From SFFI01 sp964398655 (lineage in GTDB: Bacteria > Bacillota > Clostridia > Saccharofermentanales > DTU023): 62,793 nucleotides of DNA. Below, one piece after another: positions 43,694-51,383 of the stretch (position 1 is the first letter of the stretch; each line of letters begins with the position of its first letter). Made by a program: the position numbers and the translations under genes. The notes beneath the pieces were generated by a model, which did no database searches, had not been told where the DNA came from, and saw only the letters and a list, made by a program, of their open reading frames with translations. The stretch is taken from positions 1-62,793 of the forward strand of contig CAYNNG010000009.1 of the NCBI GenBank assembly GCA_964398655.1, in the 5' to 3' direction.

Positions 43694-44371
43694 ATGCAGG
43701 ACAGAAAAACTCCCAAAGCCGGATTAGACCCCAACTTGTCCAGGCAAGATTTAGACCTTGGTAACTACCTCTCTCCCCTGCCTGTTACCCTGGTATCCAG
43801 CCAAAAGGCCGGAGACCGTCCCAATGCCTTGACCATAGCCTGGAATGGTATTATCAATTCCAAGCCGCCCATGGTCTCTATAAGCTTGCAAAGGACCCGC
43901 TACAGTTACCAGACCATTAAAGAAACCGGGGAGTTCGTAGTTAACGTGCCAGACCTCTCCCTGGCTAAAGCCTTGGATTATTGCGGCGTCAAGTCCTACC
44001 GCGATACGGACAAGTTTCAGGATTTAGATCTCCATACCGAGCCCATGCAGGGTTTAGACCAGGCTCCCGCCATTGTGGAAGCGCCCTTGTCTCTGGGCTG
44101 CAAGCTGAGGGATATCCACGAACTGGGCTCACACGACCTCTTCCTAGGTGAGATCATCTCCATCCGGGCTCGCTCTTCTCTAATCGATGACCAGGGAGCC
44201 CTGAGGTTGGAGGATGCCGGACTCATTTGCTATGTGCACGGAGAGTATTTTGGCCTGGGTGACTGGTTAGGTTTTTTTGGCTGGTCAATTGCCAAGGATG
44301 AGGTCCTAAAACGCCGGGCCAAGGCCGCGCGAGTCCGAGAAAAAAAGCGTAAATATGGTAAGCTTAAGTAG
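43694..44371 (+). CDS. Flavin reductase-like (flavoredoxin) protein
   Basis: This ~225-aa protein belongs to the flavin reductase-like split-barrel family that binds FMN. NYLSPLPVTLVSSQKAGDRP begins the domain, and NALTIAWNGIINSKPPMVSI is the FMN-binding core; KETGEFVVNVP and LGSHDLFLGEI are also typical. The start is uncertain: the frame opens at 43637, but the ATG at 43694 lies after a GAGGAAA and seems better. It precedes lpdA by 49 bp on the same strand. The C-terminal 20 residues are very basic. Confidence 0.82.
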   Translation: MQDRKTPKAGLDPNLSRQDLDLGNYLSPLPVTLVSSQKAGDRPNALTIAWNGIINSKPPMVSISLQRTRYSYQTIKETGEFVVNVPDLSLAKALDYCGVKSYRDTDKFQDLDLHTEPMQGLDQAPAIVEAPLSLGCKLRDIHELGSHDLFLGEIISIRARSSLIDDQGALRLEDAGLICYVHGEYFGLGDWLGFFGWSIAKDEVLKRRAKAARVREKKRKYGKLK

Positions 44372-44420
44372 CTTTTATAAATTCACCTTATGAATATTTT
44401 GTAGAAAGGTTGTTGAGTAG

Positions 44421-45830
44421 ATGGATTATCAGGTAATTATTATCGGAGCGGGTCCCGGCGGCTATGTCGCAGCAATTCGCGCAGCCCAATATGGACTCAA
44501 AGTGGCCGTGATTGAAGAAGATAAGGTGGGAGGTACCTGCCTCAACCGGGGCTGTGTCCCTACTAAGGCCCTCCTCCACACTTCTAACCTCTTAGCCGAA
44601 GCCAATGAGCACTTTGCCGACTTGGGCATTAAAACTGAGCCCGCCAGTCTGGACTGGGGCCGCCTGCATGAGCGCAAGCGGGAAATCGTGGAGAAAAACC
44701 GGACCGGCGTGGAAGGGCTCTTAAAAGCAAATGGCGTCGACCTGCTGCCAGGTCATGGCAAAGTTGTGGGTTCTGGCAAAGTAGAGTTAACCTCCGCCGA
44801 AGGGGAAGTACAGGAGCTGAGCGCTGAATCAATCATTTTGGCAGCGGGCTCGGCGCCCAACTTGCCCGGGGCTCCCATGTTCCACCTGCCGGGTGTAATC
44901 ACCTCCGACGATATTTTGGAGGGTGACACCCCTCAATATAAATCCCTCGCCATCATTGGCGGCGGCGTAATTGGCGCTGAATTTGCAGATTTTTATGCTT
45001 CCATTGGCACCGAAGTCACCGTGATTGAGCTCATGCCCCGCCTCCTCCCTCTCTTGGACAAGGAGTTAGGCTCTAACCTCAACCGGGCCTTCAAGAAGAA
45101 GGGCATCAAGGTCTACACCGGAACCTCAGCCTCTAACATTGAAAAAATTGATAACGGCCTCAAGGTAACCCTGGAAGCCAAGGGCAAGGATGAGCAAATT
45201 GAGGTAGACGCCGTCCTCGTGGCCGTGGGCCGCCATCCTCAGATGGACAATCTCCTGGCTGCGGATCTGGAACTGGAAATGAATGGCCGCTTCGTGAAGG
45301 TTAACGACAAATTTGAAACCTCTCTCGCCGGTGTTTACGCGATTGGTGACCTGATTGGCGGCTATCAGCTGGCTCACGAAGCCTCTGCCGAGGGTGAAGC
45401 CCTGGCAGCTATGCTCGCGGGAGAAAAACCTCACACTAGACTTGACCTGGTACCCTCCTGTGTCTATACCAGTCCGGAAATTTCCTCCATTGGCCTGACC
45501 GAAGAAAAGGCCAAAGAAGAGGGTATCGCCATTAAATCCGCCAAATACCTCATGGCCGGCAACTCCAAGTCTGTAATTGAGCAAGTCGATATGGGCTTCA
45601 TCAAGTTTGTCGTGGCTGAAGATACCGAAGAAATTCTGGGCGTTAGCATGATCTGCGGCCGGGCTACCGACCTCATTTCCGAATTTGCCATGGCCATCGC
45701 CAACAAGCTAACCGTAGCAGATTTATTGAAGGGCATGCGGCCTCACCCCACCTACTGTGAGGGTATCACAGAAGCTCTAGACGCTATCCACGACCAGTCC
45801 ATTCACACCGTGCCCCGCAAAAAGCGCTAG
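44421..45830 (+). CDS. lpdA: Dihydrolipoyl dehydrogenase
   Basis: This 469-aa flavoprotein reoxidises dihydrolipoamide of 2-oxoacid dehydrogenase or glycine-cleavage complexes, making NADH. The FAD motif IIGAGPGGYVAA lies at the N-terminus, the redox disulfide is C40/C45 in GGTCLNRGCVPTKA, the NAD motif is IIGGGVIGAEFA, the second FAD site is YAIGDLIGG, and the C-terminal His-Glu pair lies in MRPHPTYCEGITEA. No partner E1 or E2 gene is adjacent, so it may serve complexes encoded elsewhere. A terminator follows at 45905. Confidence 0.96.
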   Translation: MDYQVIIIGAGPGGYVAAIRAAQYGLKVAVIEEDKVGGTCLNRGCVPTKALLHTSNLLAEANEHFADLGIKTEPASLDWGRLHERKREIVEKNRTGVEGLLKANGVDLLPGHGKVVGSGKVELTSAEGEVQELSAESIILAAGSAPNLPGAPMFHLPGVITSDDILEGDTPQYKSLAIIGGGVIGAEFADFYASIGTEVTVIELMPRLLPLLDKELGSNLNRAFKKKGIKVYTGTSASNIEKIDNGLKVTLEAKGKDEQIEVDAVLVAVGRHPQMDNLLAADLELEMNGRFVKVNDKFETSLAGVYAIGDLIGGYQLAHEASAEGEALAAMLAGEKPHTRLDLVPSCVYTSPEISSIGLTEEKAKEEGIAIKSAKYLMAGNSKSVIEQVDMGFIKFVVAEDTEEILGVSMICGRATDLISEFAMAIANKLTVADLLKGMRPHPTYCEGITEALDAIHDQSIHTVPRKKR

Positions 45831-45904
45831 ACCAGATCTCGTCCAGCGGGCAAGGTGGAGGCAGGGAGGCATCCTGTAAGTCTAGCCCTTATACTAGCAG
45901 CTAA

Positions 45905-45940
45905 AAAGGTGGCTCAGGATTCTGGGCCACCTTTATTGTT
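45905..45940 (+). terminator. Intrinsic terminator of lpdA
   Basis: AAAGGTGGC and GCCACCTTT form a 9-bp stem around a ~12-nt loop and are followed by ATTGTT. It lies ~75 bp after the lpdA stop and just before the convergent ECF gene end at 45973. Confidence 0.75.
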
Positions 45941-45972
45941 CGGAGTTTATTTATTATTTAGCTTGAAGCTGC

Positions 45973-46623
45973 CTAAGACTTTGCTGGCCCTTCTGCTAGC
46001 GTGGCTTTTTGCACTCGTTTTACATGGTACCAGTCATTTTTCACTAAAGTAGGCTCCAAGGCTAAGTAGACCAGGGTTACAGCCAGCATGGCCAGGAGAC
46101 CGTTCACGATCGTGGTAACAGAAGCCAGCTTGGCGATAGCCGCCGCTATATCCTGCTGAAAACCCATAATAAAGCGCTTGTAGAGGTAGCGGAATAGGGT
46201 GTCAAAGATTACATTGTAGGCCGCCCCAGCTCCCGTGGCTGCGATGAGCTTCCAGGTTTTGGCCTTGCGGTCCGTGGTTTGGCTTAAATGCAGCAGGGAC
46301 TCCGCTACCCAGTAGACTAAAACCGCCATCAGCCACTTAATAATCAAGGTCGCAGGAGCCTCCGCGCCATAACCGGAAGTTAAGTCTGCGATAGTCAGAC
46401 CCAGAGCAGAGGAAAAACCTCCCGCCACAGGGCCCAAAAGAATTCCCGCCAGCATGACAAATACATTGCCAAAGTGGAAGGAGGTGCGTCCACCCGCTAT
46501 ATGCAGGTCAAAACGCAAAAATTGAAATCCCACGTAGGAGAGAGCGGTAATAATGGCCATTTGGGCAATGAGCATATTTCTTTGCCTTTGCTGGTCTAAT
46601 TGTTTATTTAAAGAATCTGCCAT
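45973..46623 (-). CDS. ECF transporter S component
   Basis: This ~216-aa membrane protein has about six hydrophobic segments. The segment RTSFHFGNVFVMLAGILLGP is typical of S components that bind a vitamin or metal and share the ECF energy module, which is not encoded here. The ATG at 46623 is chosen for its upstream GGGAAGGAAG; a longer frame to 46701 lacks support. Its leader holds the palindrome TGCAATATATTGCA (46650-46663), a likely operator. The ligand cannot be told from sequence. Confidence 0.82.
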   Translation of the reverse strand: MADSLNKQLDQQRQRNMLIAQMAIITALSYVGFQFLRFDLHIAGGRTSFHFGNVFVMLAGILLGPVAGGFSSALGLTIADLTSGYGAEAPATLIIKWLMAVLVYWVAESLLHLSQTTDRKAKTWKLIAATGAGAAYNVIFDTLFRYLYKRFIMGFQQDIAAAIAKLASVTTIVNGLLAMLAVTLVYLALEPTLVKNDWYHVKRVQKATLAEGPAKS

Positions 46624-46649
46624 AAAAAGCTTCCTTCCCTCGTTACATC

Positions 46650-46712
46650 TGCAATATATTGCACATATATGATAGCACCGGCATATAAAATTGCTAGGCA
46701 ATCCTACCTAGC
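46650..46712. promoter_or_regulatory. Palindromic operator candidate upstream of the ECF gene
   Basis: A perfect 14-bp palindrome, TGCAATATATTGCA, lies at 46650-46663, only 27 bp before the ECF S-component ATG. About 30 bp further upstream is a second inverted repeat, GCTAGG-N8-CCTAGC (46693-46712). Either could bind a repressor of this divergent region; the factor is unknown. Confidence 0.5.
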
Positions 46713-46734
46713 GCAAAGAATGCTACTAAACTTA

Positions 46735-46788
46735 GTGTATTGGGGTGTATTGGGTTACAGCAATAGGCTAAGCTAAATGCTAAGCTAA
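46735..46788 (+). repeat. Two sets of short tandem repeats upstream of mnmA
   Basis: GTGTATTGGG occurs twice in tandem (46735-46744 and 46745-46754). GCTAAGCTAA occurs at 46767-46776 and again at 46779-46788. They lie in the ~220-bp gap between the divergent ECF S component and mnmA, about 60-110 bp before the mnmA ATG. Confidence 0.65.
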
Positions 46789-46845
46789 GAAAGTTTCACA
46801 CACAAATTCGCCACTAAGCACCAAGAAAGTTAGGTTTTTTCTTAT

Positions 46846-47910
46846 ATGACTAAAGTTCTTATCGCCCTAAGCGGAGGTGTTGACTCTGCGGTAGCAGCCT
46901 TACTCTTGAAAGAGCAAGGCTACGACCTGGTCGGTGCAACCATGAGTCTCTTGCCTCCGGGCTCCCACCAAACCTGTGCCAACCAGGAGGATTTGGATAC
47001 AGCCAGACAGCTGGCTGCGGACTTGGGCATTCCCTTTAAGCTGTGCGATTATCAGTCAGAGTTCCGCTGCCGGGTGATTGAGCCCTTTGTAGAGGCTTAT
47101 GAGCAGGGCCTGACGCCAAACCCCTGTGTTGAGTGCAACCGCCTGATGAAGTTTAATCTGCTTTACCAGCTGGCAGATGAACTAGGCTGTGACAAGGTAG
47201 CCACCGGGCATTACGCCCAGGTAAAGCAAGACCCCCAGACGGAGCGCTGGCAGCTTTACAGGGCCGCAGATCTCAAAAAGGACCAGTCTTATGTCCTCTA
47301 CAGCCTGAGTCAAGACCAGCTCTCCCGTACCATCTTTCCCTTGGGAGCTTTGAGTAAAACCGAGGTGCGGGTCCTGGCCCACAAGGCCAATTTAGTTAAC
47401 CAGAACAAAGCCGAAAGCCAAGATATCTGCTTTATCTCCGACGGTGATTATGTCAACTTCTTAGAAGACTACCGGGGCCAAGCCTATCCTCCCGGAGATT
47501 TTGTTAATTTACAGGGAGAGGTCTTGGGCCAGCACAAAGGTCTAGTAGCCTACACGGTAGGACAAAGGCGCGGCCTGGGTCTGGCCCATACAGAACCTTG
47601 GTATGTTTACCGGCTAGACGCCGAGAAAAACCAGGTGGTTTTGGCAGAAAAAAGGGACCTGACTTGCCGGGGTTTAATTGCCGACCGGGCCAACTTGATC
47701 GGTCTGGCAGACCTGCCGGCAGACCTGCCCGTAGAGGTCTGCACCCGCTATCAAGAAAAACCCGCTCCCGCCGTAGCTAAATCTCTCGGCCAGGACAGTC
47801 TGCAGGTTACTTTTCAAACAGACCACAAGATGGTGGCTCCGGGCCAGGCTCTGGTGATGTACCAGGGTGATTTGGTAGTAGGGGGAGGGAGGATTGTGGA
47901 GGCGTTTTAG
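46846..47910 (+). CDS. mnmA: tRNA-specific 2-thiouridylase MnmA
   Basis: This 354-aa enzyme thiolates U34 in the wobble position of tRNA-Lys, -Glu and -Gln. The ATP PP-loop is SGGVDSAVA at 9-17. Catalytic cysteines are C97 in NPCVECN and C195 in ESQDICF. The tRNA-binding GHYAQV and AYTVGQRRGLGL motifs and the C-terminal beta barrel are present. The ribosome binding site is weak. It overlaps the end of the convergent kinase gene by 4 bp. Confidence 0.95.
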   Translation: MTKVLIALSGGVDSAVAALLLKEQGYDLVGATMSLLPPGSHQTCANQEDLDTARQLAADLGIPFKLCDYQSEFRCRVIEPFVEAYEQGLTPNPCVECNRLMKFNLLYQLADELGCDKVATGHYAQVKQDPQTERWQLYRAADLKKDQSYVLYSLSQDQLSRTIFPLGALSKTEVRVLAHKANLVNQNKAESQDICFISDGDYVNFLEDYRGQAYPPGDFVNLQGEVLGQHKGLVAYTVGQRRGLGLAHTEPWYVYRLDAEKNQVVLAEKRDLTCRGLIADRANLIGLADLPADLPVEVCTRYQEKPAPAVAKSLGQDSLQVTFQTDHKMVAPGQALVMYQGDLVVGGGRIVEAF

Positions 47911-48611
47911 CTCCTAATAATAAGGTTTGCTTTGCGTTGGGGCTGCTGTTCTGTGATATAGGCTTCTTCAAGGGGTATCCAGCGTTGGAAGAAGTCTGTG
48001 GCGTGGTCGGGTCCGTTGCGTTTGAGGATGCGCCGCTGCTGTTCCTCCGGGTCTATGTCGCAGAAGATGGCGCAGTCGTAGTAGGTTTCGGTTTTTTTCG
48101 CTTGCTGGGCTTGGGCGATTATGAGATTTTTGAGTGTGGTTAATAATTGGGTTTGGGCTTGTGCTTCTTCTGGCCAGGTTAGTTGCTGGACCTGGCTGGG
48201 TTCTGCAACGGGGTGTGCTTGAGGCCCGAAGAGGGCGGCGGTCATATTGGTCAGGGCGCGGTCGAGGCTGGTGAGGGAGAGTTCTAGCTTTTGGGATAGG
48301 CTGTAGGCGCCTTCGACGATTAGCCAGGGGGAGGATGGTATTTCTACCTCTCCCCTATAGTCCATGAGGCTGCAGTCAAACTTGCGGTAGCTGAAGGGTT
48401 CTGCTTGTCTTAAGCAGGGTAATACTTCTGAGCGGAAGCGCTCATAGTGAAAGTTGCCGCCGGGCTCTGCCAGGCGGTCGGGGGTTCGTAGTTCAGGTGG
48501 CAAGAAAAAGTCATCCAGATGGATGACGGAGGCTGGCAGCAGAGCTGCCAGCTGGTCTGCCAGGCTGGATTTACCAGATCCAGCCCGCCCATCAATGGCG
48601 AGTACCGGCAT
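47907..48611 (-). CDS. Uridine kinase-like P-loop kinase
   Basis: This 234-aa cytoplasmic protein has the P-loop AIDGRAGSGKSSLA, followed by VIHLDDFFLPPELRT and a FHYERFRSEVL region, all like uridine kinase or pantothenate-kinase-type phosphotransferases. IVEGAYSL and a CDIDPEEQQRRILKRNG segment continue the fold. It overlaps the upstream ECF S-component gene by 20 bp, so the two are coupled. A kinase trapping the imported vitamin or nucleoside by phosphorylation is a reasonable inference, not shown by sequence. Confidence 0.82.
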   Translation of the reverse strand: MPVLAIDGRAGSGKSSLADQLAALLPASVIHLDDFFLPPELRTPDRLAEPGGNFHYERFRSEVLPCLRQAEPFSYRKFDCSLMDYRGEVEIPSSPWLIVEGAYSLSQKLELSLTSLDRALTNMTAALFGPQAHPVAEPSQVQQLTWPEEAQAQTQLLTTLKNLIIAQAQQAKKTETYYDCAIFCDIDPEEQQRRILKRNGPDHATDFFQRWIPLEEAYITEQQPQRKANLIIRS

Positions 48612-49143
48612 AGCGCTCAGGTAAAAGGTTGGCCTTTAACAGGGCAAAGTAGATAGCCGGCACAGCGATCAGGTGCAGGACTAGGCCGGGCCAGGCTTTA
48701 ACGAAATAGGCGGTGAGCCAAAGCTGCAGATTATAGGTGCCAACTTGGAAGATCCAGGCATTGGCCAGGCCAGCCACTAAACGTCCAGCCAGCATGGCAA
48801 TGAGCAGGCTGAGATAGACATCAAGGGCTGGCTTTTTGCTATGAATTAGCTGCATGCAGAGGCCTGCCACTAGGCCATAAACGGCCAGCTCTATCAGCAT
48901 ACCGGGCAGGAAGGCCACGGGAGGCATAGAGGTAAAGAGGTGGGATAATAGGGGTCCGCCTAAGCCACAGATTAAGCCATAGAGGGGGCCACAAGCGAGG
49001 CCGCAAAGGAAGACCGGGATATGCATAGGGGAAAAGGTCTGGCCCTCGCCCGGAATCAAATGGAAGGCCAGGGGCAAAACTACGCACAGGGCAAGACAAA
49101 CTGCCGTAATGGCGATCTTACGGGTGTTTTCTATTTGCTTCAT
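48592..49143 (-). CDS. ECF transporter S component
   Basis: This 183-aa integral membrane protein has about five to six hydrophobic segments. MHIPVFLCGLACGPLYGL and GLGGPLLSHLFTSMPP are characteristic of ECF substrate-binding subunits. GAGGAG precedes the ATG. It ends inside the start of the kinase gene. The ligand is unknown; the kinase partner suggests a nucleoside-like or vitamin-precursor substrate. It stands ~50 bp from the end of the V-ATPase operon and may be read through from it. Confidence 0.85.
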   Translation of the reverse strand: MKQIENTRKIAITAVCLALCVVLPLAFHLIPGEGQTFSPMHIPVFLCGLACGPLYGLICGLGGPLLSHLFTSMPPVAFLPGMLIELAVYGLVAGLCMQLIHSKKPALDVYLSLLIAMLAGRLVAGLANAWIFQVGTYNLQLWLTAYFVKAWPGLVLHLIAVPAIYFALLKANLLPERYAGTRH

Positions 49144-49194
49144 GCAAATATACTCCTCAATCTAAATTTTAGCTCCAACATGAAGGAGGAAGGC

Positions 49195-49899
49195 TTAAAG
49201 TGCGCCTTCCTCGGAAATCATGTCTTTAACTTTCATGAGCCTGGTAATGGTTGCCCGCTCGTTTTCATCCAGCTTCATGCGGATGTAGGTAATGGTTTCC
49301 TCCAAGTCCGGAATCGTACGGTACTCTAAGGCGTTAACCCTCCGGCGGGTGGATTCAATATCGGCCGCCAGAAGCTGGCAAACCTTTTCCAGTTCTGCTA
49401 ATTCCAGCAGCATGTCCATGGTTTCCTGGAGGCTGCTAATGGCTTCGTCCAGGTCCACGGTGGTTTGCGCATAACCATAGGATTGGCCAGCGGCCTGCAT
49501 AGCCGTATCGGCTGCCAGACCCTCCGCAGCTTCTAGGGCCTCTTGCGGCTCAAAACCAGGCAGGGGCACCTGGTGGAAGGTGATCTTCGGCACGTGGACC
49601 GACATCATATTATTTTCTTCCACCTCTGCCTCTACGCGGAACTTAGAGAAGGACACAGCCTGCTCCAAACGTTCCGGACTCATGACAGCAGAAGCCAGCA
49701 TAAAGTCTTTGAAAGATTCTGAGAGCGCCTCTTCTACTTGATCGCGCAGGCTCATATTCTTCCGGATAGCCACAATAAAGTTCCGCATTAACTCGTCCTG
49801 CTTGTCCTTAAGAAGCTTATGGCCCCTTTTGGCCGTAGCTAGCCGCCTGGTCAGCTCTTGCAGGACCATGCGGGTTGGACTGACGTTAAGCCGGGCCAT
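49195..49899 (-). CDS. atpD: V-type ATPase subunit D
   Basis: This 234-aa coiled-coil protein is the central rotor axle of the V1 sector. The opening ARLNVSPTRMVLQELTRRLA and the late region RRRVNALEYRTIPDLEETI are typical. It is the last gene of the nine-gene operon, 2 bp after atpB. Confidence 0.96.
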   Translation of the reverse strand: MARLNVSPTRMVLQELTRRLATAKRGHKLLKDKQDELMRNFIVAIRKNMSLRDQVEEALSESFKDFMLASAVMSPERLEQAVSFSKFRVEAEVEENNMMSVHVPKITFHQVPLPGFEPQEALEAAEGLAADTAMQAAGQSYGYAQTTVDLDEAISSLQETMDMLLELAELEKVCQLLAADIESTRRRVNALEYRTIPDLEETITYIRMKLDENERATITRLMKVKDMISEEGAL

Positions 49900-49901
49900 A
49901 A

Positions 49902-51383
49902 TTAAATGTCTCCTTTAACCAGTTCGACTAAGGCTTGATCGGACTTGGACAGCTCCGTAGGTGCACTGGTGGCTTCCGAACTCGCATGGGATAAAGCCAA
50001 AGCAGCCTCGTCCTGAGTAGGCATAAATTCTTCAACCAGGCTGTCGCGAATACGGTTGAGTTCGTTGCGTGGCAGAATAGTCAAAAGATCCCAGCCTAAA
50101 TCCAGGGTCTCCGTAATGGTTCTATCCGTGTGGTAGCCCTGGTTGACGTAGCGGCGGTCAAATTCGTCGGAGAATTTGGCGAAAGCCTTGTCCGCGTCGG
50201 AAAGGGCTGTTTCACCCAAGATGGTAGCCAGTTCCGAAGCATCGCGGCCGCGGGAAACACCAGCATAGATCTGGTTCATGGTAGCCGCATGGTCTTTACG
50301 GGTCTTCCCCTCACCAATACCCTTATCCTTCAAACGGGAGAGGGAGGGCAGGACGTTGATCGGAGGAGTAATGCCCCGGTTATCCAGCTCGCGGGAGAGG
50401 ATAATCTGACCTTCTGTAATATAACCGGTGAGGTCAGGGATGGGGTGGGTAATATCGTCTTCTGGCATGGTTAAAATCGGGATCTGTGTAATAGAGCCCT
50501 TGTGGCCTTTCAGCCGTCCGGCCCGTTCGTAAATCTGCGATAAGTCCGTATAGAGGTAGCCAGGATAGCCGCGGCGGCCTGGAACTTCTTTACGGGCCGC
50601 GGAAACCTCACGCAGGGCATCGGCATAGTTGGTCATATCTGTAAGAATAACCAGTACGTGCATGTCCTTTTCAAAGGCCAGGTATTCCGCGCAGGTCAGG
50701 GCAGCACGTGGTGTAGAAATCCGCTCAATCGAAGGGTCATCTGCCAGGTTAATAAAGAGCACTGCCCGGTCCAGAGCACCGGATTCTCTAAAGTCCTGCA
50801 TGAAGAATTCGGATTCTTCAAAGGTGATACCCATAGCTGCGAAGACTACCGCGAAGCGTTCATCTGAACCAGGTACTTTGGCCTGGCGGGCAATCTGGGC
50901 TGCCAGTTTGTTATGGGGCAGGCCGGAACCCGAGAAGATAGGCAGCTTCTGGCCACGTACCAGGGTATTCAGGCCGTCAATAACGGAGATGCCGGTTTGA
51001 ATAAATTCTGCCGGATAGTCGCGGGCATAGGGGTTAATAGGCAGGCCGTTAACGTCACGGTACTCTTCCGCGATGAGTTTGGGGCCATGGTCAATGGGCC
51101 GGCCCATACCATCAAAGATACGGCCGATCATATTCTCCGTAACACCTAGTTCTTGGGGTCTGCCGGTGAAGCGTACGCTGGATTCCTTGATGTTAATCCC
51201 GGTCGTACCTTCGAAAATTTGGGCCAGAGCGTAGCCGTCCCCTACTTCCAGGACCTTCCCGTGACGGATCTCGCCATTCTGTAGGCGGATATCAATCAGC
51301 TCTTCATATTTGACCCCTTCAACCTCGGTAACCAAGATCAAGGGACCGGCTGCTTCTTGAATGGTTCTATATTCTTTCAGCAT
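49902..51383 (-). CDS. atpB: V-type ATPase subunit B
   Basis: This 493-aa regulatory, noncatalytic subunit alternates with A in the A3B3 head. It shows GRIFDGMGRPID near residues 88-98, FSGSGLPHNKLAAQIARQ where a P-loop would be (lacking GKT, as expected for B), and SLSRLKDKGIGEGKTRKDH. GGAGG precedes the ATG. The C-terminus has ~30 extra polar residues. Confidence 0.97.
   Translation of the reverse strand: MLKEYRTIQEAAGPLILVTEVEGVKYEELIDIRLQNGEIRHGKVLEVGDGYALAQIFEGTTGINIKESSVRFTGRPQELGVTENMIGRIFDGMGRPIDHGPKLIAEEYRDVNGLPINPYARDYPAEFIQTGISVIDGLNTLVRGQKLPIFSGSGLPHNKLAAQIARQAKVPGSDERFAVVFAAMGITFEESEFFMQDFRESGALDRAVLFINLADDPSIERISTPRAALTCAEYLAFEKDMHVLVILTDMTNYADALREVSAARKEVPGRRGYPGYLYTDLSQIYERAGRLKGHKGSITQIPILTMPEDDITHPIPDLTGYITEGQIILSRELDNRGITPPINVLPSLSRLKDKGIGEGKTRKDHAATMNQIYAGVSRGRDASELATILGETALSDADKAFAKFSDEFDRRYVNQGYHTDRTITETLDLGWDLLTILPRNELNRIRDSLVEEFMPTQDEAALALSHASSEATSAPTELSKSDQALVELVKGDI

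Noticed and set aside
45126..45584. 152-aa open frame antisense to lpdA
   Set aside because: It overlaps a conserved gene completely and shows no recognisable family.
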